A stretch of DNA of 64,000 bases from Astropecten irregularis (GCA_963971285.1 OZ020258.1:3162001-3226000); one strand, 5' to 3'. Shown: positions 47,840-59,924, counted from the stretch's first letter. The notes: generated by a model from the letters alone, not told the origin. Translations and numbers: made by a program.

Positions 47840-48720
47840 TGAAGATTATGAATTGCACTGGACTGAATTGAGTGAAATGGCCTGACTTAGCATGGAAGGA
47901 CTGAATTGATATGAAGGTATATGGGATGGATTTGTTGGGTTTGAGGTCATATGTCTGCTTCAAGGACATGGTTAAGGCATGACTGAATTGGATGGAATTG
48001 AATTGAATTCATTGACTGAGAGTAGGTTAAAATTTGATTGTATTGCATTAGGTTTGGGCTGGTTCGGTTTGAACTGGACTGGACTGAACTGGACTGGACT
48101 GAAACAGGACTGAACTGAACTGGACTGGACTGGACTGGACTGAACTGAGCCTGGACTGGACTGGACTGCCCCTGGACTGGACTGGACTGGACTGGACTGC
48201 CCCTGGACTGGACTGGACTGCCCCCCTGGACTGGACTGGACTGGACTGCCCCTGGACTGGACTGGACTGCCCCTGGACTGGACTGGACTGGACTGGACTG
48301 GACTGCCCCTGGACTGGACTGGACTGGACTGCCCCTGGACTGGACTGGACTGTCCCTGGACTGGACTGGACTGCCCCTGGACTGGACTGGACTGCCCCTG
48401 GACTGGACTGGACTGCCCCTGGACTGGACTGGACTGCCATGGACTGGACTGGACTGCCATGGACTGAACCTGGCCTGGACTAAACTGCCCTGGACTGGAT
48501 TGGACTGGACAAGACCTGAACTTGGCAGAAAGTGGACTGGAATAGAGTGGATGAACTGGAGCAAGACTGGACAGGACAAAACTTGACAAAAACTGGACCA
48601 GACAAAAACTGGATGTTGGCTTTATTTGAACTGGACTAAGTTTTATAAGATCCAACTGAATTTTGTGTCAATTTGTATGAATTGCATTGCATTGCATATG
48701 ATTAAATTGAATTTAAATGT
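47840..48720. repeat. GGACT pentanucleotide array with degenerate flanks
   Basis: The core (about 48,070-48,500) is built of GGACT units, many grouped into a 21-bp higher unit, CCCCT followed by three GGACT-type repeats and a G. Both flanks decay into looser GAATT/GGATT/GCATT pentamers. The minus strand is open in all three frames here (up to 227 codons, Ser-Pro-Val-Gln repeats) simply because CCAGT repeats contain no stop. I do not call a gene. Confidence 0.9.
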
Positions 48721-48723
48721 CTG

Positions 48724-48734
48724 CCCCCCCCCCC
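48724..48734 (+). repeat. Poly(C) run
   Basis: Eleven consecutive C between the pentanucleotide array and a family-B fragment. Confidence 0.9.
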
Positions 48735-48770
48735 TCTAAAATCTCCATCTGAATTATAGGCTAAATGTGT

Positions 48771-48947
48771 AAAACTGTTTTTGGTCTTTGTTTGACTAAT
48801 TTCTTGATAAATACAGCATTTCAGACAGAAATATTTTAACGGTATGTTTCTACCAGCACCATCTTCATACCCTGAAAGTTATACATGTACATAAATCTGT
48901 GAACATTTTTGTTTGGGTATGTTACCAATCCAGTAATGTACCTTTAA
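48771..48947 (-). mobile_element. MITE-like family B, left-half fragment (B8)
   Basis: AAAACTGTTTTTGGTCTTTG through CTACCAGCACCATCTTCATA to CAGTAATGTACCTTTAA. Only the half shared with family A plus the B terminus is kept. Confidence 0.8.
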
Positions 48948-49180
48948 TACAAATGCAATTTGATACACCATTAAATCGGGGTAAAGGATTTGAAATTATC
49001 TGCTACACAATCAAACACACTATAGGCCTACACTAGAAATACATCTCATCATATAAATTAACAATGAACAACACATAAATCATGAACAAATGTATAGCTA
49101 TCCCAAATCATATCTTATATAAAAATGAATTTTTCAATATGCTAATCAATCAGTAATATAACAACAACAGCTCACATAGG

Positions 49181-49582
49181 GGGTTAACGAAATGGAGGCT
49201 TGGGCTCGGGCTCAGGATCCATCTCTGTCATCCTTGTGCTCGAAATAGGTTGTGGTTTTTCAATGAAGCTGCAGCTCTGTTTTCCTTTTCAAACCAGAGA
49301 ACCTACTTCAGATCCGCAGCCAAAAGCCTCTATTTTGATACCCGTTATATTAGAATGAATTCATGAAATGGAGCCTGAGCCCGATCCTGAGCAAGAGCCA
49401 GAGCCTGAGCCCGAGGGCCTGTATGTTTAATGCACAGGATCATGGATTCTACTGATCCAGATCCCATTTTAGTGTACCCTGCATATGACATGGATCCCCA
49501 AATCTGGGATCCTGTGCATTAAACAAACAGGCCCTGTGTCTGAGCCTGAGCCTGAGACTGAGCCTCCGTTTCGTAAACACCC
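49181..49582. mobile_element. Fold-back family G, complete, interrupted by family H (G2)
   Basis: Terminal repeats: GGGTTAACGAAATGGAGGCT at the left, and the inverted AGCCTCCGTTTCGTAAACAC at the right. Sub-terminal stretches are purine/pyrimidine-biased GAGCCTGAGCCC runs. A family-H element sits at 49,415-49,534. The remaining interior matches the truncated copy at 10,515. Confidence 0.8.
49415..49534. mobile_element. Short palindromic family H, nested insertion (H1)
   Basis: Begins GGGCCTGTATGTTTAATGCA and ends TGCATTAAACAAACAGGCCC, giving near-palindromic arms with GGATCC cores. It lies inside element G2, so it inserted later. Confidence 0.85.
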
Positions 49583-49928
49583 ACAGTCTTACCTATGATA
49601 CACACTGAACGTCCTGGATTGTTATTCATCATCATGACACGTTGTTAGGAAGATTCTAGCTGTTTCAGGAGGTGGCATTCAGTCATAGTGGGAATCAGTC
49701 AGAGTACGTCTTATCCAATAAGCAGTCTACATATTCACTACCTGTCAGTAAAACATTATTTCAGAGAGGCAGCTGTAGCAATAATGTCTTATTGGGGTCA
49801 CAGGGAAAGGTTCATTTGCTAGTCTGATGTGTCTGCTTTTTGCACCTGTTGTTGTCAAAAAAATATTCAGTAGGATTCCAGACTTATGTCAAAGGTCACA
49901 TACTGTCAGCAACAATCAACTCAAGCTA
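49583..49928. other. No gene seen
   Basis: Non-coding. A donor-like ATAG|GTAAGA occurs on the minus strand at about 49,592, but no open exon precedes it. Confidence 0.35.
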
Positions 49929-50170
49929 GGGCCAATTTCATAGAGATGCTTAGCACAAAAAAATTGCCCAGCACAAAAATAGCTTGCCTAATAAAACAAA
50001 CCATCATTGAAAATTCCATTTGATATTCATGGTCAGCGAACAACAGCCAAAGAACAATTGCAAGCGATACACAACACATGGACATTTGGCTGTTAATCCT
50101 GTTTTTATTAAGGCAGAAATGTCATGCTTAGCGATTTTTGTGTGCTAAGCAGCTGTACGAAATTGGCCCC
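49929..50170 (+). mobile_element. MITE-like family C, intact (C7)
   Basis: GGGCCAATTTCATAGAGATG to AGCTGTACGAAATTGGCCCC. Confidence 0.88.
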
Positions 50171-50603
50171 TGGTTGATACCAACAATCTCACATCTTGCA
50201 ATAATGGTGGTTGTGCCTGTAATTACAGAGATGGTAAGTATTTATTGTGGGCTAAGTACTACAAGACAGCAATGATTCTACCATCTGGATTCAAGGTTTA
50301 AAGGTTGTATTTGACTGTATGTACAATTGGTTCTGCTTCATGCATAAGCTGGCCTAATCATCCTTGTACCGGATAATGCACACCAAATGGGATACTGTAC
50401 ATGAGACACTTCCAATCTTTGATGGATTGGACTCGTCCCAAAATATTGTGGCACTAATCAACAGCTCGCACAGAAATTCTGAGTGAAAATTGGTGTTTTT
50501 AATTGATATGGAATCATGCATCACACAGAGAGTGATTAGTTACATGCATTGTGTATCCCACATTGTGTTCTATGTTATGAAAATTGGAGACAATGGTCTG
50601 ATA
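50171..50603. other. No gene seen
   Basis: Non-coding flank of the 49-bp array, with no open exon recognised on either strand. Confidence 0.4.
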
Positions 50604-53600
50604 TATGTACTCCTATTACCACACACACAACTAAACTAGCACATCTCCATACCTTGTACCCCTATTACCACCCACTCAACTAAACTAGCCCATCTCCTTA
50701 CCTTGTACCCCTATTAGCACCCACTCAACTAAACTAGCCCATCTCCTTACCTTGTACCCCTATTACCACCCACTCAACTAAACTAGCCCATCTCCTTACC
50801 TTGTACCCCTATTACCACCCACTCAACTAAACTAGCCTATCTCCTTACCTTGTACCCCTATTAGCACCCACTCAACTAAACTAGCCCATCTCCTTACCTT
50901 GTACCCCTATTACCACCCACTCAACTAAACTAGCCCATCTCCTTACCTTGTACCCCTATTACCATCCACTCAACTAAACTAGCCCATCTCCTTACCTTGT
51001 ACCCCTATTACCACCCACTCAACTAAACTAGCCCATCTCCTTACCCTGTTCCCCTATTACCATCCACTCAACTAAACTAGCCCATCTCCTTACCTTGTAC
51101 CCCTATTACCACCCACTCAACTAAACTAGCCCATCTCCTTACCCTGTTCCCCTATTACCACCCACTCAACTAAACTAGCCCATCTCCTTACCTTGTACCC
51201 CTATTACCGCCCACTCAACTAAACTAGCCCATCTCCTTACCCTGTACCCCTATTACCATCCACTCAACTAAACTAGCCCATCTCCTTACCTTGTACCCCT
51301 ATTACCACCCACTCAACTAAACTAGCCCATCTCCTTACCCTGTACCCCTATTACCACCCACTCAACTAAACTAGCCCATCTCCTTACCTTGTACCCCTAT
51401 TACCACCCACTCAACTAAACTAGCCCATCTTCTTACCTTGTACCCCTATTACCGCCCACTCAACTAAACTAGCCCATCTCCATACCTTGTACCCCTATTA
51501 CCACCCACTCAACTAAACTAGCCCATCTCCTTACCCTGTACCCCTATTACCATCAACTCAACTAAACTAGCCCATCTCCTTACCTTGTACCCCTATTACC
51601 ACCCACTCAACTAAACTAGCCCATCTCCTTACCCTGTACCCCTATTACCACCCACTCAACTAAACTAGCCCATCTCCTTACCTTGTACCCCTATTACCAC
51701 CCACTCAACTAAACTAGCCCATCTTCTTACCTTGTACCCCTATTACCACCCACTCAACTAAACTAGCCCATCTCCATACCTTGTACCCCTATTACCACCC
51801 ACTCAACTAAACTAGCCCATCTTCTTACCTTGTACCCCTATTACCACCCACTCAACTAAACTAGCCCATCTCCTTACCTTGTACCCCTATTACCACCCAC
51901 TCAACTAAACTAGCCCATCTTCTTACCTTGTACCCCTATTACCACCCACTCAACTAAACTAGCCCATCTCCTTACCCTGTACCCCTATTACCACCCACTC
52001 AACTAAACTAGCCCATCTCCTTACCTTGTACCCCTATTACCACCCACTCAACTAAACTAGCCCATCTTCTTACCTTGTACCCCTATTACCACCCACTCAA
52101 CTAAACTAGCCCATCTCCATACCTTGTACCCCTATTACCACCCACTCAACTAAACTAGCCCATCTCCTTACCTTGTACCCCTATTACCACCCACTCAACT
52201 AAACTAGCCCATCTCCTTACCTTGTACCCCTATTACCACCCACTCAACTAAACTAGCCCATCTTCTTACCTTGTACCCCTATTACCACCCACTCAACTAA
52301 ACTAGCCCATCTCCTTACCCTGTACCCCTATTACCACCCACTCAACTAAACTAGCCCATCTCCTTACCTTGTACCCCTATTACCACCCACTCAACTAAAC
52401 TAGCCCATCTTCTTACCTTGTACCCCTATTACCACCCACTCAACTAAACTAGCCCATCTCCATACCTTGTACCCCTATTACCACCCACTCAACTAAACTA
52501 GCCCATCTCCTTACCTTGTACCCCTATTACCACCCACTCAACTAAACTAGCCCATCTTCTTACCTTGTACCCCTATTACCACCCACTCAACTAAACTAGC
52601 CCATCTCCTTATCCTGTATCCCTAATACCATCCACTCAACTAAACTAGCCCATCTCCTTACCTTGTACCCCTATTACCACCCACTCAACTAAACTAGCCC
52701 ATCTCCTTACCCTGTACCCCTATTACCATCCACTCAACTAAACTAGCCCATCTCCTTACCTTGTACCCCTATTACCACCCACTCAACTAAACTAGCCCAT
52801 CTTCTTACCTTGTACCCCTATTACCACCCACTCAACTAAACTAGCCCATCTCCTTACCCTGTACCCCTATTACCATCCACTCAACTAAACTAGCCCATCT
52901 CCTTACCTTGTACCCCTATTACCACCCACTCAACTAAACTAGCCCATCTTCTTACCTTGTACCCCTATTACCACCCACTCAACTAAACTAGCCCATCTCC
53001 TTACCCTGTATCCCTATTACCATCCACTCAACTAAACTAGCCCATCTCCTTACCTTGTACCCCTATTACCACCCACTCAACTAAACTAGCCCATCTCCTT
53101 ACCCTGTACCCCTATTACCATCCACTCAACTAAACTAGCCCATCTCCTTACCTTGTACCCCTATTACCACCCACTCAACTAAACTAGCCCATCTTCTTAC
53201 CTTGTACCCCTATTACCACCCACTCAACTAAACTAGCCCATCTCCTTACCCTGTACCCCTATTACCATCCACTCAACTAAACTAGCCCATCTCCTTACCT
53301 TGTACCCCTATTACCACCCACTCAACTAAACTAGCCCATCTCCTTACCTTGTACCCCTATTACCATCCACTCAACTAAACTAGCCCATCTCCTTACCTTG
53401 TACCCCTATTATCATCCACTCAACTAAACTAGCCCATCTCCTTACCCTGTATCCCTATTACCACCCACTCAACTAAACTAGCCCATCTCCTTACCTTGTA
53501 CCCCTATTACCACCCACTCAACTAAACTAGCCCATCTCCTTACCTTGTACCCCTATTACCACCTACTCAACTAAACTAGCCCATCTCCTTACCTTGTACC

Positions 53601-54180
53601 CCTATTACCACCCACTCAACTAAACTAGCCCATCTCCTTACCTTGTACCCCTATTACCACCCACTCAACTAAACTAGCCCATCTCCTTACCTTGTACCCC
53701 TATTACCACCCACTCAACTAAACTAGCCCATCTCCTTACCTTGTACCCCTATTACCACCCACTCAACTAAACTAGCCCATCTCCTTACCTTGTACCCCTA
53801 TTACCACCCACTCAACTAAACTAGCCCATCTCCTTACCTTGTACCCCTATTACCACCAACTCAACTAAACTAGCCCATCTCCTTACCTTGCACCCCTATT
53901 ACCATCCACTCAATTAAACTAGCCCATCTCCTTACCTTGTACCCCTATTACCACCCACTCAACTAAACTAGCCCATCTCCTTACCTTGTACCCCTATTAC
54001 CACCCACTCAACTAAACTAGCCCATCTCCTTACCTTGTACCCCTATTACCACCCACTCAACTAAACTAGCCCATCTCCTTACATTGTACCCCTATTACCA
54101 CCCACTCAACTAAACTAGCCCATCTCCTTACCTTGTACCCCTATTACCACCTACTCAACTAAACTAGCCCATCTCCTTAC
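50604..54180 (-). repeat. 49-bp minisatellite, about 73 units
   Basis: Unit landmarks on the plus strand are CTTGTACCCCTATTACC, CACTCAACTAAACTAGCCC, and ATCTCCTTAC. Unit starts fall at 50,702 plus multiples of 49 wherever I checked (50,653, 52,172, 53,152, 54,132, 54,181), so about 3.5 kb shows no net insertion or deletion. Variation is by substitution only: CTTGT/CCTGT, CCACCC/CCATCC, CTCCTTA/CTTCTTA/CTCCATA. The first units are the most diverged; 53,470-54,170 is nearly uniform. Every frame contains stops. On the minus strand most units contain CAAG|GTAAGG or GTAAGA, a good 5' splice-donor match. Confidence 0.97.
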
Positions 54181-54331
54181 CTTGCGACTCTATTGCCATT
54201 CCACATGGACTACAGATGTACACCATCTCATGCCCTGTGGTCTGAGGGTGTATATCTGGTGATTGACCAACCAAGCCCAGGCCCTCGGGTGCATACCTCC
54301 AGAACTTCACTCTCTGATTCATAACTGTATT
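54181..54331 (-). CDS. Candidate internal exon of an unidentified minus-strand gene
   Basis: A 151-bp interval between an acceptor-like site (TTTATTTTTGACTACAG, intron side) and a donor-like site (CGCAAG|GTAAGG). It is open in the first frame for 50 codons plus one base. The peptide starts NTVMNQRVKFWRYAPEGLGL and contains YICSPCGMAIESQ near its end, with a Cys-x-x-Cys pair. I do not recognise the family, and found no neighbouring exon that splices to it. The donor is at the same place as the first unit boundary of the 49-bp array. The last 49 bases, in array phase, weakly resemble the unit (GAGATGG, AATAG and CAAG in common). So either the exon end seeded the array, or this is only the array's decayed edge. 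A 50-codon open frame alone could occur by chance. Confidence 0.35.
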
Positions 54332-54982
54332 CTGTAGTCAAAAATAAACAAACAAAGTGCAAAATACATGAATTTCCACTTTCAACAATGCTGGAACAAG
54401 TTCAGATTGACACCAGTCTTAGTACAATGGAATGTCACTATAACAAACACCGTTATTCTTATGTTATTAAAGATGTACTCCATCTTAATTAAAATCAGGA
54501 TCAGGATCAAGTACATTGTTATGTCAAATATATTTTAACGATGTTTAGGTACAACACACAACTGAAATTGATCAAGCTAAGGTATTGGGGCAGTGTGACC
54601 TCAAATACACTCAATGTCCCAATATTTCAGATTATGATACGTCATGCCGACTCAAAAATAGCCTTATACACCTGATAATGGGATGGAAATTGTGGATTGG
54701 GACGTAATGCATTCTTGAAACTTCTAGAAGACAGAAGGGCACTTCTTGTTCACGGGTTTCCAATTTCAATTTGCATTCTGACCTCAAATATGACCACCAA
54801 CTGTAATCAGAGTACGCGTAAAAGCAAATCATTGAAGACAAAATTTGAAAATAAGACAAAATAGTTCACCAGATGTCAAGATGGATGAATATTAGAAAAA
54901 GCAAGTTTTTGATAATTTGACAAACCTTGCCAGTTTTCTTTGCCTGATATTACTCAGTTCTTATTATATTGTTCAACTTGTT
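54332..54982. other. No gene seen; intron-like
   Basis: AT-rich non-coding. The minus frame at 54,632-54,859 (75 codons) has no recognisable content. Confidence 0.4.
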
Positions 54983-55346
54983 TTAAAGGTACAGTACAGG
55001 ATTAGTAGCATACCAAAACAGAAATGATAACAGATTTATGTATAAATTTCAGGGTATGAAGAAGTGCTGGTAGAAATTTATACCGTTAAAATATTTCCGC
55101 CTTAAAAAGGGTGTATTTATCCAGAAATTAGTGAAACAAACGCCAAAAACAGTTTTGATCTCGGGGTAAGATCAAAACCATTATTTATGTTTTATAAGAA
55201 AAATTGAGTTGCGTTTATTGCTATTTCTCGTGACTCAGATGTCCGATTGAGCTCAAATTTTCACAGGTAGTATTTCATGTATGTTTGATCAAACAAAGTT
55301 TGAGTACTGTTCTGTGACCTTTACCAATTATGTATTATACCTTTAA
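54983..55346 (+). mobile_element. MITE-like family B, near full length (B9)
   Basis: TTAAAGGTACAGTACAGGAT to ATTATGTATTATACCTTTAA, with the AGATGTCCGATTGAGCTCAA block. Confidence 0.88.
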
Positions 55347-56882
55347 TGGTAAGATGCTTACATGACACTGTGAGTTTTTGCTGTGAAAGAATCACTGATA
55401 TGATTACAAAGATTTCTAACCTTTGTGTGGCCAATAGTCATCAACACTGATAAAGCAGACCGGAGGATAAAAGATACAGGTAAGATATACATGTACTTCA
55501 ACAAACCACTCGATAAAAATAAATACACTAGACTAGCCAGGAGTTCAATGACATGTGTATTTTTATTAAATACAATTACGGGGCCTTTCTCTATAAGTAG
55601 ACAAAAAAGAAATGTCACCAGAATCCCTGGTGCCGAAGAGAATATGCTTAAACAAGTGTAAGTCTAGATGGCACATTAGCGCAGAGTATCGGCTGCTGAC
55701 CCATCCGATAAAACACTTCATCTCTTCTACCTCTCTGAATAATCTCTGTGTCCCTGGAAACTCTAACTGACCAATTATGGATTCAATATGCCACTCCATG
55801 CGCACCCGCACACGTAGGATGATAATATGAGTTACCAGCTATGCCATACATGACACCTCTTAGTGAGCATCTCTTATAAAGACTAGCCTGACTCGTCAGC
55901 AGTTACTGTAAGGTCGCTTACGGCATTCATACTCTAGTACAATGCCACTACACTCCGCAAAGATGTCATACGATATACACCACCGAGTCACACATGCATG
56001 TTACATTCCAAAACATAATTACAACTAGGTTCTTGTTTCTATCATCAGTCATTCAGATCAATGCCTATCGCAACTGATAAGCACTCCCCGATGTTGAACA
56101 ATACCATAATTACACTATGATAAGTGTTGTATCATTTTTCTCTGCCGTTGGAAAATTGTCAACCTCTCCACATCACCTTTCACTTTCAGTACTCCTTATA
56201 CATGTATCTACTAGCCACAGAAAACAGGACCAGCCTCAAACATCGATATAATGAAACTAACAGTATTTTTCGGAGGCAGTTTTACAGCAGCCCCGTAGCA
56301 CGGAAGCTTGTGTGAAAGACCAGTCGCGTTTGTAGCCTCTTCGTGTTGATGTTCGCTATAGGGCTACAACTCAAGATGAACAGTTATGAAATTAAAAATC
56401 TTGAGACTCACTCTTGCACCTGTTTTCACCTGCAGCTAAAGGCTACTTAAGGAAAGTGACTGCTGGAAATGTATCAATTATGCACATATTGCCCACAACA
56501 AGACTTCATGTTAATCGATAAATCCTGCGTGCATGTACATGTACATGTATGCAGGTAATACACAAGTTGACTTCGCCACAAGCAAATCCAGGTACACTTT
56601 TTATTTCTTTTTTTTAAATACGAGATTGAGGGAATTGTGGCTAAAAAGGTAAAGTGCAGTCCCCAAAAAATAATATATAGATAAAAGTAGAATCCAAATC
56701 CTATTCCATCATTTCTTTCACTAAATTGTGTCAAAATATGGAATCACATTTTCAGGAAAGTTACAGCTTTTTAATCAGGCATTAAGGTGCTGGAAAAACA
56801 ATTTCTCATGTATCCCAAGATGATTTCATTTAGTGAAATTGAAAAATTTTGTACAGGAATGGCACTATCTTAGAAGTGTACA
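55347..56882. other. No gene recognised
   Basis: About 1.5 kb. Overlapping frames of 78-86 codons lie at 55,358-55,811 on both strands, and a donor-like ACAG|GTAAGA on the plus strand at about 55,486; no family is recognised. An A-box-like TAGCGCAGAGTATCGG (about 55,676) has no matching B box. Confidence 0.3.
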
Positions 56883-57133
56883 GGGGCCAATTTTTTCGGC
56901 CCTGCTTAGCACAAAAAATTTGCTAAGCATGACATTTCTGTCTTAACAAAAACAGGATTAACAACCCAATTTCCATGTGTTGTGTATCACTTGTGATTGT
57001 TCTAGCAGTTGTTCACTGACAATGAATATTAAATGGAATTTTTAATATGGTGGTAGTGTTGCATTGAGTGTGCAAGACATTTTTGTGCTAAGCAATTTGT
57101 TGGACTTGCTTAGCAGCTCCATGAAATTGGCCC
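56883..57133 (-). mobile_element. MITE-like family C (C8)
   Basis: GGGGCCAATTTTTTCGGCCC to AGCTCCATGAAATTGGCCC, with TTAGCACAAAAA sub-terminal repeats. Confidence 0.85.
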
Positions 57134-57613
57134 AAGGTAGGTTGATGAATATGGTGTCATACTCAGTGAGCTAGTGAGACATGTTTGACAGGTTGTAAGT
57201 CTGATGCTTACACCTCCCTTCTCCCCCAACATCATGAGTCATACATGACTGACCAGAATACCTCAATTGCCTCTATTATCCAGGGCATTGCAAACAATCA
57301 GACCAAGCAATAGATTATTATGAGTTGGCAACATCTTCAGCATCTTAGGTCATCAGACCTATTCCACGCACACTTGTGGCGGAGAGCGTAAAGCCACAAG
57401 CATGACGCACTAGCGGCTAGTGGGGTATGATGCACAATATTAATCTGATGTCATTCTTAACTCACATTACATCATCAAGAATCTCCTCTAATAATCATCT
57501 TTCAGAAACCTGGCTAGTTCTAAATGGCATCAAATTATTTTCATTTACTGAATAGTATTCTTAGACTTATTGTCATAATTCTTTAAAATGTACAATTATT
57601 GGAACATTTAGCG
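57134..57613. other. No gene seen
   Basis: Non-coding flank of the 26-bp array. Confidence 0.4.
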
Positions 57614-59924
57614 AACGAGGTTCAATAGTCTGAGATACCAATAAGGTTCAATAGATACCAATGAGGTTCAATAGTCTGAGATACCAATGAGGTTCAATAG
57701 TCTGAGATACCAATGAGGTTCAATAGTCTGATATACCAATGAGGCTCAATAGCTTGAGATACCAATGAGGTTCAATAGTCTGAGATACCAATGAGGCTCA
57801 ATAGTCCCAGATACCAATGATGTTCAATAGTCTGAGATACCAATGAGGTTCAATAGTCTGAGATACCAATGAGGTTCAATAGTCTGAGATACCAATGAGG
57901 TTCAATAGTCTGAGATACCAATGAGGTTCAATAGCCTGAGATACCAATGAGGTTCAATAGCCTGAGATACCAATGAGGTTCAATAGTCTGAGACACTAAT
58001 GAGATTCAATAGTCTGAGATACCAATGAGGTTCAATAGTCTGAGATACCAATGCGGTTCAATAGTCTGAGATACCAATGTGGTTCATTAGTCCGAGATAC
58101 CAATGAGGTTCAACACTTTGAGATACCAATGAGGTTCAATAGCCTGAGATACCAATGAGGTTCAATGGTGTGAGATACCAATGTGGTTCAATAGCCTGAG
58201 ATACCAATGAGGTTCAATAGTCTGAGATACCAATGAGGTTCAATGGTGTGAGATACCAATGTGGTTCAATAGCCTGAGATACCAATGAGGTTCAATAGTC
58301 TGAGATACCAATGAGGTTCAATGGTGTGAGATACCAATGTGGTTCAATAGCCTGAGATACCAATGAGGTTCAATGGTGTGAGATACCAATGAGGTTCAAT
58401 AGCCTGAGATACCAATGAGGTTCAATGGTGTGAGATACCAATGAGGTTCAATAGCCTGAGATACCAATGAGGTTCAATAGTCTGAGATACCAATGAGGTT
58501 CAATAGTCTGAGATACCAATGCGGTTCAATAGCCTGAGATACCAATGAGGCTCAATAGTCCGAGATACCAATGAGGTTCAATAGTCTGAGATACCAATGA
58601 GGTTCAATAGTCCCAGATACCAATGAGGTTCAGTAGACCAAGATACCAATGAGGTTCAATAGTCTGAGATACCAATGAGGTTCAATAGTCCCAGATACCA
58701 ATGAGGTTCAATAGTCTGAGATACCAATGAGGTTCAAAAGTCTGAGATACCAATGAGGTTCAATAGTCTGAGATACCAATGAGGTTCAATAGTCTGAGAT
58801 TCCAATGAGGTTCAATAGTCTGAGATACCAATGAGGTTCAATAGTCTGAGATACCAATGAGGTTCAATAGTCTGAGATACCAATGAGGTTCAATAGTCTG
58901 AGATACCAATGAGGCTCAATAGTCTCAGCTACCAATGAGGTTCAATAGTCTGAGATACCAATGAGGTTCAATAGTCTGAGATACCAATGAGGTTCAATAG
59001 TCTGAGATACCAATGAGGCTCAATAGTCCCAGATACCAATGAGGTTCAATAGTGTGAGATACCAATGAGGTTCAATAGTCTGAGATACCAATGAGGTTCA
59101 ATAGTCTGAGATACCAATGAGGTTCAATGGTGTGAGATACCAATGAGGTTCAATGGTGTGAGATACCAATGAGGCTCAATAGTCCCAGATACCAATGAGG
59201 TTCAATGGTGTGAGATACCAATGAGGTTCAATAGTCTGAGATACCAATGAGGTTCAATAGTCTGAGATACCAATGAGGTTCAATGGTGTGAGATACCAAT
59301 GAGGTTCAATAGTCTGAGATACCAATGAGGTTCAATGGTGTGAGATACCAATGAGGTTCAATAGTCTGTGATACCAATGAGGCTCAATAGTCTAAGATAC
59401 CAATGAGGTTCAATAGTCCGAGATACCAATGAGGTTCAATAGTCCGAGATACCAATGAGGTTCAATAGTCTGAGATACCAATGAGGTTCAATAGTCCGAG
59501 ATACCAATGAGGTTCAATAGTCTGAGATACCAATGAGGTTCAATAGTCTGTGATACCAATGAGGTTCAATAGCCTGAGATACCAATGTGGTTCAATAGTC
59601 TGAGATACCAATGAGGTTCAATAGTCTGAGACACTAATGAGGTTCAATAGTCTGAGATACCAATGAGGTTCAATAGTCTGAGATACCAATGAGGTTCAAT
59701 AGTCTGTGATACCAATGAGGTTCAATAGCCTGAGATACCAATGTGGTTCAATAGTCTGAGATACCAATGAGGTTCAATAGCCTGAGATACCAATGTGGTT
59801 CAATAGTCTGAGATACCAATGAGGTTCAATAGTCTGAGACACTAATGAGGTTCAAAAGTCTGAGATACCAATGAGGTTCAAAAGTCTGAGATACCAATGA
59901 GGTTCAATAGCTTGAGATACCAAT
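57614..59924 (+). repeat. 26-bp minisatellite, about 89 units
   Basis: The unit reads ATGAGGTTCAATAGTC then TGAGATACCA. Apart from one shortened unit near 57,640, the phase is constant: ATGAGG occurs at 57,661 and again exactly 85 units later at 59,871. Substitution variants (CAATGGTGTGAG, ATGTGGTTC, AGCCTGAG, GAGACACTAATGAG) recur at multiples of 26. No long open frame and no recognised function. Confidence 0.97.

Noticed and set aside
47947-48655. Three overlapping minus-strand frames of 130-227 codons rich in SPVQ
   Set aside because: All are products of the stop-free CCAGT repeat in three frames; no domain, signal or splice evidence.
49598-49760. Possible minus-strand exon ending at a GTAAGA donor-like site
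   Set aside because: The two plausible acceptor choices I tested give frames with early stops or an exon too short to judge.
50604-54180. CRISPR-like appearance of the 49-bp array
   Set aside because: Units are contiguous and there are no unique spacers; the genome is eukaryotic.
55676-55691. tRNA A-box-like TAGCGCAGAGTATCGG
   Set aside because: No B box or tRNA-like pairing follows at the expected distance.
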